Positions 32,301-42,522 of a DNA stretch of 64,000 nucleotides are shown one piece after another. The notes beneath the pieces were generated by a model. That model was not told the origin of the DNA, searched no databases, and saw nothing but the letters and a program-made list of their open reading frames with translations. The DNA lies in the NCBI GenBank assembly GCA_000697355.1, contig JNEN01001207.1, positions 1 to 64,000 of the forward strand, in the 5' to 3' direction. Source of the stretch: Syncephalastrum monosporum B8922. Taxonomy: Eukaryota; Mucoromycota; Mucoromycetes; Mucorales; Syncephalastraceae. A program made the position numbers and the translations under genes. Position 1 is the first letter of the stretch. Each line of letters starts with the position of its first letter.

Positions 32301-34600
32301 ACAAACGCCAATGGAGCTTGTACGTACCCACGGTGCAACTCGCAAAGGGCGCGAAAGGGAGCAAACGTCTTGACGCGGCTTCGTACTCGCTCATGTTCGC
32401 GCGCAATCTCCAATGAGTCGTGAAGACTTGCTGAAGCTCATCGACCACATGAAACCACATGAATGGAGTCGACAGAAGAGCAAAGAAACAAAAAAGAACG
32501 TGTTGTCGCCAGCTGAATAAGGCGAGCGCGTGATTATCTGACCCAGCGCATGAAAGCCGGTGTACTGACAACGACATATAAACCGCAGCAAAAGCTCGCC
32601 ATCCGCCACCTCTCTCTTCTCGAAGCCTTCTCACAAAAGTAAGCGTCTTGAATGACGAATCTCAGGTTATGAATCTCATTCTCATTCCTTTGCAATCAGA
32701 CAAACGCCATGGGCCTTGCTCGCGTCTATGCACACGTCCCAAGGTCACGTCGCACAAGTCTATTGTCGATCTCTGACAGCTGTCACGACACAAAACAACA
32801 TGCAAGTCATTCTACTCTTATCGCACAAACCAAGAACAAAATACATCGAGCAGCAAGCACGAGGCAAATAAGGCGACCTGGACTCAAGGTGACCATCAAA
32901 GTCTGAGGCCTCTCTAGGAAGAGTACACACACACTCTTCATTCGACGTGTAAGTTTTCTCATTGTTCTCCTGCATGCATGGCACCATATGCTCCACACAG
33001 ACGTGTTGTTGACATCGACCTTATCTCCAGCATCAATCCCACGGCCGCGGCTGATACACAACGCAGTACCCCACCTGCGGCCCTAGCAAAAGGCGATACC
33101 TATATTCTGGTCTCTGCAATACTTCTGCAAAATAAATGAAACAGTAAGTAATCTTGACACAAGTTGGAACTCGATCGACCCGCTCATCCTGGGATCCAGA
33201 CCATCGTGTAACACCGCGATACGACAACGAACAATACCAGACAGAGCTTGACACATGATGCACGCCACAACCCTATGACCACACTGTTTAAACGCCTGCC
33301 CAATGGGATTCGATTTACATTTCCACACACTCAAGCTACATTTCAAAAAAAAGGAAAAAAAAAAAAAAAGGATGAAGAAGAAAAGAAGAGGAAAAGGATC
33401 GAAGAAGGAGACATACATGTACTATCTGGTAAGTATTGCAGCCCTTATTGTATACGCTGGATACTCATTTTATCTATCTATGTAGCGTCCTGGGGAACGG
33501 CATATGACTTTGACTTTGTCTCTTCATAATAGCCAGTCTAATGCAGAAAAGAAAACCCATCATAACAGCAGGTAAGGAAACAATTTATGGCTCTATATTA
33601 CATACTCATACATGGTACGCCCAAGGTTCTACAGTCAAGCGCTCTCAGATCAGGCTCAAGGAAAGGTCTGCAACACCGCACGTGTGACGATTTAGCTCTG
33701 CGCGCTACGCAGTACTGGCACGAAGTCACTTTTATCGGTGGACAGCCATAAATGCTTTCAAGCAGCGGGCACCTCTTTATCACTGCTGCCAACATGCAGC
33801 AAACTGCATAAGTAAGTACCTTGCCAAGATATTTAATTGACTTTATTGCTAACGCAAGTTTTATTATATAGACATGCGTACACCACTGGATCTCTTACTA
33901 TACAACGATGAGGGTCAGCCATACACGGGCACTTTGCACGGAGCCGGCCACATCCGTCCTTTGGACGAGGTATCGACCGCAGCCATTGGAGCATACTCAA
34001 GAGGAGCGCAACATTAAGGAACGCGCGACGCCCAACACCATCGCTGCAGCGTATCATTCAAGCCAAACACCTGAGGTGTGCCATTGGACACAGACATCCC
34101 TGAGTCCAATACCATTATGGAGAGACCATAGGTATATACAACAGCATCTTTTATCTTGCCAAACTGACTTAAACTGACTTTTAGCATTCTTGTAGAGCTT
34201 GCCTTGTCGCTCTGGAACCGTTATGTCCCTGAGTGACCATGCCCAGGGACTCGCCTCGTCGTCTTGAAGCGGGAAGCTGCGCTTCAGCCGCTGCAGGCAG
34301 AAATTACCGCAGCCGCCCAGCTCGCACCGCCATCCTCATAGACAGGACAGGGTCACAACTGTGTGTGTGTGTGTGCTCTGCTCTGCTGTTATATTCCTTG
34401 AATAATACCGAAACTCCAGGAATGTCGATCCAGCCTCTCGGTGTCTCTCCGGAACTGTACTGCCATCCCTCAGCGGGATTGACCGTCCGGTCGGTCCCGA
34501 TTGCGGTCCTTGATTGTAAGTGGATATATCTCTTAGTTCCTATTGATGATGCTGATTGTTGCTTTATCGCATCACTTAGAATGCTGTCTGGGACGGGTGG
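32301..34600. other. Interior of the mobile-element island
   Basis: About 2.3 kb of scrambled short frames with no continuous gene. Features seen: a run of A and purines at 33345-33410, a GT microsatellite near 34362-34375, and a few protein-like pieces (MRTPLDLLLYNDEGQPYTG near 33872; MSIQPLGVSPELYCHPSAG near 34421). These look like remnants of several inserted elements. Confidence 0.45.
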
Positions 34601-35190
34601 TCTTGTTCTGTTCGCCAACGGAATGGCCCGACCGTACCAGATCGGACGTCGTATACGTGAGTACCTCCCGCACTGGTCCACCGATCTTGCTGGAGGTGCA
34701 GCACACCATCGATGACGGTTATATACGGCGTTTGATCTCGTACAGCTTGTCGGCAGCACGTCTGCACCAAGACGTACCCGTCGTACTGACCTTCGTGGTG
34801 TCCTCGACCAAGTACAGTGTCAAGAGACGCCTATCGCCCAAGAAACAGCAGCCTTTTCTGCTGCGATACCCCTCCGCACGTTTGGGCTCGACGCTGCTAT
34901 TTCGTCACGATGGACAGCATCACCCCCGCCCTGTCGTTGTTCCCGGGCGAACCCTCGCCATGCGTATCGCCCGAGGTACAGAGCGATGATGAACTCCGGC
35001 CAACCTAGTTTCACTGCCCGTAGCGCGCGCGGGCCAACCCAGCAGCAGCAGCAGCAGCTGGGATTACGTCGACACCATGCGGTCCTCTGGTGGCGACGTA
35101 TCTTGGAAAGCTACCTTGGAGCAAGGGCCAACAGGAGGGATATTCTGGTCAGTACGCGAACGGGACGAGGATGAAGTCGGCGTATTATTA
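34597..35190 (+). pseudogene. Mobile-element PD-(D/E)XK-like protein, copy 2, 5'-truncated
   Basis: Inverted relative to copy 1. It carries the same EWPDRTRSDVVYVSTSRTG and PPILLEVQHTIDDG segments, then STKYSVKRRL and the alternative-frame PPHVWARRCYFVTMDSI. The first exon (MSANPNL...) is absent: similarity begins abruptly near 34612 inside exon 2, and unrelated sequence lies upstream. It shows the same apparent frame break as copy 1, so the break either predates the duplication or marks an unrecognised intron. Confidence 0.6.
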
Positions 35191-35250
35191 GATCCAAGAA
35201 ACGCCGACTTGCATAGATATGTTCATCAGCTTAATTGCTTCGTTTGATCT
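34612..35250. repeat. Right arm of the long inverted repeat
   Basis: Counterpart of 30870-31513. It ends with the same AAGTCGGCGT...ACGCCGACTT hairpin (near 35172-35212) and a few conserved bases beyond it (ATGTTCAT, ATTGCTTCGTTTGAT). Arm-to-arm differences show the duplication is not recent. Confidence 0.75.
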
Positions 35251-35419
35251 TCCTCATACGATACGCTTGAGAGATTAGAGTAGTAGTCCCTTTTTAAACT
35301 ATATAATGAAGGCTTGTTGTTCATGAATAATAATAAAAAATTACAACCCTGTCTACTGTGGCTGTGTCGATGTGTCAAGTAAGCAGCACCTCATAATTGA
35401 CAAGTAACCAAGAAAGAAA

Positions 35420-35640
35420 ATGGTCAACGAATGTTTTGACTATTGGCCATATTTGTATATATGCTGCACTGCCTTAACAATGAGGGACGGTCGCACTGTT
35501 CGGGGCGGTAAAAAAAGCTGTGTTTCCATTGCTTATCCTACGTAAAGCCCATCAAATGACGGATATGTGATTTTTACAGTCCAGCAACAGCAGATATGTT
35601 ACTGGCAACGCGCAAATTGCATGCTGCCGGTAACAAGCTC
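35420..35640 (+). repeat. Repeat X, copy 3, with degenerate hairpin
   Basis: Same orientation as copy 1 (TGTTTTGACTATTGGCCATAT, TTTCCATTGCTTATCC, CATCAAATGACGG). It is followed by a decayed GTTACTGGCAACGCGCAAAT...GCCGGTAAC hairpin at 35591-35632. It lies just outside the right inverted-repeat arm, as copies 1-2 lie outside the left arm. Confidence 0.6.
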
Positions 35641-36345
35641 CGTATCATTCACCAGGATGTTAACGCCAATGTGAAAATATCATTCTTTAACACCCCTAAC
35701 TCGTTGTTGTGTCCAATACCACGTATTATCATATAGGCCTGTAAGTCACGACACGTTACCTGATGGCTGCAGATGCCTAAAAGTTACATATATTCTTTCG
35801 TTTTTGTTAGAAAGAATATGTTCTGTAATTAAAACCATTGGCTTCTCTTCCTCATACATCGGATCGCTGTCTCTTTTCTAAGGTGTATGTATGGTGGTTT
35901 ATCATGTCTCGATTGGGTATCAGCACGCCTTACACTTTTACTAATCGTTACATGAGCAGTCTCTTGCCACTATCAATAGGAAAAGATAAAGCCTATTTCT
36001 TTCCCTGGTGTTTCTGGTCCTTCTTTTGCCCACAGCGTATGCATCTAGTAGTATGTCACTACACGCCTTTATTAATGTGCGCAACAAAATACAAGGCGAA
36101 GGCTTCACCAGCTTTGTGAGCAGGAAGTAGTGACCCTGAGATCAACGGCAAGTGGCAATAATATTGAGCAGCAGACGGGAGACGCTCACTCACATTATAG
36201 GACGCGGACGAACGAGTCACGTACGACAAAAGCGAAGGGTTCATGAAAATGCATTAAAATACAGTAAAAGCAAAGGTGCACAAATGATAGGAGTCATGCG
36301 CCGTGGAGAACTAGGGGAGTACAGTGAAGTCAGAAAGATTAGGTG
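35641..36345. other. Intergenic region
   Basis: About 700 bases to the right of the mobile-element island. Short open frames only, no motif or splice structure. Confidence 0.45.
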
Positions 36346-36635
36346 CTATGCATTTTTGTTGTCCGGGTGTCTGTCAACAACGGTGACGGGGGAGAGTAGT
36401 TCAGCCTGTTCTCGCTCGCGCTCGGTGGCAGGGTACGTCTTCTCCAGATAATCTGACAGGCCCATTCCCACAGTGGCAACGATCATACCACCTAATGACA
36501 ATAGCAGCAATTCAGAAATGAGACTGTGCAATAAGAACTGCATTCGTGTCCTGTTGTGTACTTACCAACGCCAATCCAAACGCGCGTACGTGGGTGAAGT
36601 GCTTTGTAAGCTTGCCACAGCGATTTGTTTTGCAT
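36346..36635 (-). CDS. Small single-span membrane protein (71 aa)
   Basis: Exons 36566-36635 and 36346-36491 give 71 residues: MQNKSLWQAYKALHPRTR, then a glycine-rich hydrophobic span VWIGVGGMIVATVGMGL whose codons are joined across the intron, then a charged tail (TYPATEREREQAELL). The size, single span and acidic/basic tail recall small mitochondrial inner-membrane proteins, but the family is not recognised. Intron borders are GT-AG. It diverges from the JTB-like gene with 112 bp between start codons. Confidence 0.65.
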
Positions 36636-36747
36636 ATCCAGCCCAAGAAGAAAGAGCTTGAATGGCCGACCTTGATAAAAATTATGGACTGAGACGGGGT
36701 CAAATCTTGACCACAGTATCTAGCGTTTATTTCGCTTCTGCTTGACA

Positions 36748-37437
36748 ATGAAGCCGATGCTGGCATTTTGGCTGGTTACAGTGTATGTTCTGCTTGAAGG
36801 GACGAGTCACTCGTTTACTGAACAAGAGACTGGAGAACAGCTACCTCGTTGCGTCCTGCCTAGGCTTCGAATATAAACGGGCACCCCCTTTCAGTGAACC
36901 GAATGCAGTGAATAAGGGTGTCCATCTCGGCAATTACACCCACTCCCACGAGGATGTAGAGGCTCCTACTTACACTTGCACTCCCATCGGTGAATGCGAT
37001 GTCTGCACTCCTCTGGAAAAGGTATGTTCGCTGCCGTTTATCGTCATAGGCACTAGAAGTATTCAATTGTGTCTGGCTATCAGAAAACAGTACCGCATTG
37101 CATGGAATACGGCAACAAGGAACCTGTCCGCTGCGAGTGGGACGATCCTGACTTTGCACCAGAGAAAAACGCAACCTTGGATCCAGACTCTATTACCCTA
37201 CCCACTTTCCGCGGATGTCCTCATGTGAAGCGCATTGAACGCTGGAAAATTATTCGCTTCGAGGTATGGGTCACCAGTGTCCGTTCAGCTTCGTCTATCT
37301 CACCGCATTTTCTCTTACAGTCCGCCAATCTTGTTGTCGCTGTCGCTGCTGTCATATTCGTCTTTTGGCGCCAAAGAAAACTTGCACGAGAACAGTATCA
37401 GCGTCTGGCACAACGCATTGGTGTCGCCACAGTATAA
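36748..37437 (+). CDS. JTB-like type I membrane protein
   Basis: Exons 36748-36782, 36841-37021, 37084-37263 and 37321-37437 give 170 residues. The first splice builds a clean signal peptide (MKPMLAFWLVTVYLVASCLG). The lumenal part is Cys-rich (CTPIGECDVCTPLEK, HCMEYG, VRCEW, RGCPH), followed by RWKIIRFE, a membrane span (ANLVVAVAAVIFVFW) and a basic cytosolic tail (RQRKLAREQYQRL). The Cys spacing, the aromatic stretch entering the membrane and the RQR-type tail match the JTB (jumping translocation breakpoint) family. The start at 36748 is favoured because only this first exon gives a signal peptide. Confidence 0.75.
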
Positions 37438-37606
37438 TAACCTCGCCCTTCTGCCATGTATATATATATATATCATTACACCTTCTGTTATTCCTTATAT
37501 CCATACTGTTTCCATAACGACGCCCTCAGCTTTTTTGGTTCCGAGATTCTCATAAAATCGGTTTGCCCTTACGAAGGATGTGCATAATATAGGTATACAA
37601 ATGATT

Positions 37607-40600
37607 TTATGATGCAGAGAAAAGACGTAATATTAGGTACATGACAGATCCAAGAAAACGAAAAACAGCTAGTCCTGCGTTAGTCCATAAGATCACGGCC
37701 ATGTATGTAGTCCCTGCTGATTCCACGTAGAGCGTATTATACTGGCTGGACGTCACGAGCGCAACAAGAATCACATTGCACGCGATCCAAAGGAGCACGA
37801 GGTGCGTGCGGAATGAGCGGTAATAATCTTCTTGCTGCCTTGGAGGAGGCGCCTAAAAGAAACGAGCAGATAAGCAAAACTAAGCATTGCCTTTTATTTT
37901 GATACGTACCGGAAGTTCCACATTTTTCTTTTCGAGCTCTTCAAGTGCGTCATCGTATTGACTATTGATATCGATCTGTTCGGCGGGTAACAGGATCTCG
38001 ACCGTAGCCTCTCCGCCATCCTCTGGTTTACTCTTCTTGACAACACCCAAATCCCGCGAAATGCCAGAATCGCCTTTGGTGCCCCAGCTGCGCATCTCCG
38101 ATGAATAAAAAGTCCTCATAATGAGCTTGTTGGCTTACCTGACGTCGTGCGTATTGCAAAACGCATAAATATTGAGTATATTGACGTATCCCGGAAGAAG
38201 GATGAGATACGGCAGAAAACTTGTGATCATATGCCCCGGTTGGCCGTACAGCAGACTGGATACAAGGTAAAGACCATACGTTGCCATAACAGAGACCAGC
38301 ATGTTGCGGAGGCCTGGGTTATCCAGTGCTAGTCGGATGTCTGCCCCAGCATCGCCTGTCCAATGAATGCTTTCGTTGGCCGCCTGGATACCTTGATAAA
38401 CGAGCCAAGAAGAAGCAAACAGCATGTAGCACATGATGAGGGAAAATACGATAAGGCAAGCTGTAAAAAGCCATTTTGATCTATGCACATTATAATGAGA
38501 TACTTTGTTCATGGTCCTAGTTGGACACTTACCCTTGTGGTCGGTTCCCCAAAGAGCAAATGAAAACGACAACCACGACAAAAAGATAGATATAACGCAC
38601 CACATCGAATATTCGGGCTCCCCATCCGTTACCAAAGGGATCGACAGATTCATCGGTCAAGCTTTTGGTAATAAAATAGAATGTCACATAGAAGTTGCCC
38701 TATCGAAATATTATATAAACAATTCAACCATACACGCTGTACTTCAGTGTGACTTACTAGAGCAAACCAGCTGAACAAAAGGCTTATGACGCTATACACT
38801 GTTTCGATCGCGAGGAGCACCATACGCGTGAATGAATGTCGACTTTTCCATACGGACCGGAAATTCCAGAGGCTATACACGCCCGCAAAGAAGCTTCCGT
38901 TGAGCCAGCGTCGACGTTGCGAAATAAATTCAGGCAATTGATCGGGGACGTCAGTAATAGCATACGCCGTGTTGCAATAATGAAGAAGCCAGCGTTCGCC
39001 TTTTTTAGCAACGAGCTCAAAACAGAGAATGCGATCTTCTGCAAGGTACATGTTGGCCTCAAACAGCCCGCCACTTCCGTGAAGCGCTTCGCCCTTGAAA
39101 TACTTTTCCAAAGGTCCGTGTCCATTAATGTCGTTCTGGATGGCACAATAACGATAAGCGGAGAAAGCGCCGGGGAGAACCGAAATGTAGCCGAAGACGC
39201 TTTCCATGGGCTTGTCAAGGATGTTGGACATTTTATACTCAAAATTCTGCGCGGCGACGAGCGGATTGAGCAAATACTTGTTGGCTGGACCCAGCATGGC
39301 ACGGATTTCGCCGCAGGCACCGCCGATATGCGCATGTCGATCAAAGACTTTCCAGAGCTGATAGATGCTGATATAGCTCGGCCGTGTTCCGACGTCGAGG
39401 AGGACACATACGTTTGGCTTGATCAACGGTCCAAAAGCGTTAAAGAACCATCGATGCGAGTTGATCTTTTTTGCGTTCTTTTCCTTGAGACAAAACAGGA
39501 TTTGTACTGGCACAATTCCCTAGGAAACGATATGAGGGCTTACTGCCTGATATACGCGGCTAGCACGGTACCTTGTCTGCGCCTTTGAGCTTCATGTCTT
39601 GGTCAATGGATATCTGACTGGTGAACTAAAAGAAGAGCAAGACTTAGGCTTATGGCGCCATGAGGTGGTCAAAATTTTTACCTCGTAAAGATGAGCTTTG
39701 ACGGGTTTATCATCGACCATGTTTTTAGCCACACCTTCTTGATACACACCCATGGCTGCAAGAACACTCAGCACCCGCTTGTTGATCACCTTGCGTCCGT
39801 CTGCCACTATAGTGACGACCACCTTTTTCCAGCTATCTGGGCCCCAGATGCGATGGTTCTGGAGGCTACAAAGATGTGATATGTTCTTCATTACGCTGTG
39901 CATAGTGCGCACAAAGAGAACCTCATCTTCCTATATTGGTGGTGGATGAGCAAACAGAAATGAGTGACATACTAGCTTTTTCACTTACATTATACATGGT
40001 CATGACAATGAAAAGCTCTGTGGAACGTCCATAATGTTGCTGCCGTAAAGTATAATTCTTGTGCGGAAACTCATCAGGCTCGCAGGTCACTGCCGTATAC
40101 CGCATCGTGCTAAACTCATGGGCCTTGCGTGGTATGGCACTCAACAGACGATCGGGAAGAGGACGTTCGATGACGAGGTTACCGTCTGTGAGTCGAATAT
40201 TTTTCTTTGCATAACGTCGGGTTGTGTGTGCAGGAGCGGGGCCATAATGACGCTTATGGTATCCCTCTTCTTCCGCAGGATCCATGTCTACTAATGTGCT
40301 CGCCGCTGATATCCGATTGTTACGGTGCTGGTATCGTGCTGCAGTGACTGGTGGCTGCGTGGTGGCTGCTGCGGCTGTAGGTGAGACAGACGCCATATAG
40401 CGCCTCTGTTGCTGCTGCTGTTGTAGCTCCTGGTGTCTGCGACGAGGCGGTGGCGCGGGTGGAGTCTCAGTGGTATGTGGCAACAGTTCATTGCTTCGAA
40501 AAGGGCTCGTGTAGGTATGTGAGGCGACGGGAGGGCTGACGGAGCTCACGGGCATATCATTCTCGGGCTGCGGCTGTGGCGTGGGCTCTGACTTGCCAAA

Positions 40601-40690
40601 GACAAATTCTGCTATCCATTTTGTGATGCCGTCGGTCTCCTCTGCAGCGCGGGAAGCCTCTCCATTAGAGCTGTCCTGAGGAGAAGACAT
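37607..40690 (-). CDS. Chitin synthase, division 1 (class I-III type)
   Basis: Processive glycosyltransferase that makes chitin from UDP-GlcNAc at the plasma membrane. Eight exons: 39989-40690, 39682-39930, 39572-39625, 38758-39519, 38533-38699, 38139-38480, 37910-38087, 37607-37852, giving 899 residues. The N-terminal 190 residues are polar with a Gln run. The conserved entry [13 protein letters not shown] spans the first splice. Catalytic landmarks are LLDVGTRP (Asp377), EDRIL (496) and QRRRW (536), followed by several membrane spans, then VSWGTKGD across a splice and two final spans. There is no myosin motor domain. It converges with the JTB-like gene and diverges from the EXD2-like gene 130 bp away. 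Confidence 0.94.
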
Positions 40691-40820
40691 GAGGGAAGAG
40701 GAACGAGTGGAAATAGAGCAAGTAGAAAGGAAAACAACGTGCACTATGGGAGGAGAAATCAGCAATAACTGTCGGGAATTGTGATGCTTGCCCGAAAAGG
40801 CGTTTGTTTTGCACCCACAA

Positions 40821-41865
40821 ATGCCACGCACGGGAAAGCCTGTTGCGATGCCAAGTCGCAAGTCCAGTGTCATTTACGAAAACTGGACCGTCTACTCCCA
40901 GCAAGGCAAACGCATGTTCCGATGCAGTCTGTAAGTGGACGCATTCCAGAAGGTTGGCCCTGTTGATGACGATTGAACAGGAAAAAGGCAGACTGGTATC
41001 TTGCTCGGGATCTCGCCAAGCGGTGCGACACCGAAGAAAAGGCGATCCAGCTGACATTTGAACCGAAGGGTCAGGGCCACTCAGACTCAGACTACATGAT
41101 GGAAGATCGAGTTAACCAGTGCGTCGCCTGCGCTTCCTTGAAGGGGCTGACTCTCCACCACGTTGGTAGGCTCTAACAGTAGGAGATCACATGGTTCCTA
41201 AATCATACATCATACATCATATATCGTTATCGTGATAGTACCTGACGTCTACCGTCGATGCATGCCATTAAATATCAAATCAAAGTCGGTAAGATAAGAC
41301 AAAAAGAACAGGATGCATCATACTGATTCAAATTCGCTATTGAAACTCGCAGAGCCGGGACTTGCTATTGCTATGCAAACACTGTCATGATCAATACGAG
41401 CGTCATGCCATGGCATTCAAAAAGGCTCTCGCTGTCAAGTACGACGTGCCGCTCGAAGGCAAAGGATGGGTGATGGTACCTGAGAATCGGGTTGCCCGAA
41501 AAGCCGCGTCAGCACTGCTACGTCCAGATGCGGAGAGCAAGATTCCCGAAGCGCGCCTCGCTGAACTGAAGGGCGCTGTCGAGAAATACAGTCAAGATAA
41601 GGAGGACTGGGCCTGCCTGCGGTGGGACCAAATACTCGAAAAGTGCTGCGAGCTTAAAGATATGTATCCTGGACCGGATTTTGCCGAGCATGGGCAGACC
41701 ATCGTGAACGAGCTCATGAAAGAAGAAGCCATCGAAGATGGACGCAAGAGGTGGCCGCAGCTCGAACACTTCATCCGTGAATGGCGACTCCATTTTCTAA
41801 AGCATGTCCAGCCCAAGCATCTAAGCTCAAAGTGGGGTGCCGAAAACGAGATCTATACCCACTGA
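40821..41865 (+). CDS. EXD2 C-terminal-like zinc-binding (HNH-like) protein
   Basis: Exons 40821-40930, 40981-41165, 41239-41288 and 41353-41865 give 285 residues. The sequence matches the part of EXD2 after its exonuclease: KKADWYLARDLAKR, then QLTFEPKGQG, CVACASLKGLTLHHVVPDVYRR and LLLLCKHCHDQYE. The CxxC, HHVVP and CxxCH elements form an HNH-like metal site. The 3'-5' exonuclease domain found upstream of this module in animal EXD2 is absent, and the next gene upstream is divergent, so there is no room for a missing 5' half. The C-terminal 150 residues are helical and charged. Function unknown; a nucleic-acid role is inferred. Confidence 0.7.
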
Positions 41866-42522
41866 AATTGCAAGATACGGTGGGTGACACAAACCGCCAC
41901 CGAGCACTCGGGCTCCCGTTTATCTCCTCTATCTTGCCAGAATATCGCATATCAGCGATCGCCAGGCACACCTTGTTACTAATATAACCGCCTCACTGAC
42001 CCTTTGTTTACACTTCTTGGGTTTCTATCATTCAAGCATCGGGTCCTATTTTAGCGTTCGAAAATCAATTGCTCAAATGAATGTATGCTAGCATTTCGTA
42101 ACCTTTAGACAATCTTCTTTTCCACGCAATGAACGAACCATAGACGTCTCTTATTTACTCATTCTATCATTAAATGTCGTCTGGCATGGGAAATATTGAC
42201 GTGGTACATCAAGAATCGATAGGGGGATATGATAATTATGACCAGAAGAATGATAGGAGATAACGCGTGCCAAGTCAACTTCGATTGTGGCAGACCTCCA
42301 TCTCATTGTTAAGTGCGCAGTATATGTAAGCTCTGCCTTTCCGTTCAACTTTACCGGGCGAATTGATAATGTTTATCGTAATCTCTTGTACATAGAGTCC
42401 GGGCTTCGGTGGCCATTATCTCGTCAGGACACTGCGCATGCGTTTGGCGTATAAATAGGCATGCAAAGGGTCTATGGTCAAGGACATATACGCCCTATTC
42501 TTGTTTACATTTATTCATTTCT
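41866..42522. other. Intergenic region with promoter of the oxidase gene
   Basis: About 660 bases with no gene seen. A TATA box (TATAAATAG, 42450-42458) lies about 65 bp upstream of the next start codon. Confidence 0.5.
42450..42458 (+). promoter_or_regulatory. TATA box of the L-amino-acid oxidase-like gene
   Basis: TATAAATAG 65 bp before the ATG at 42523, matching the consensus and usual distance. Confidence 0.6.
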
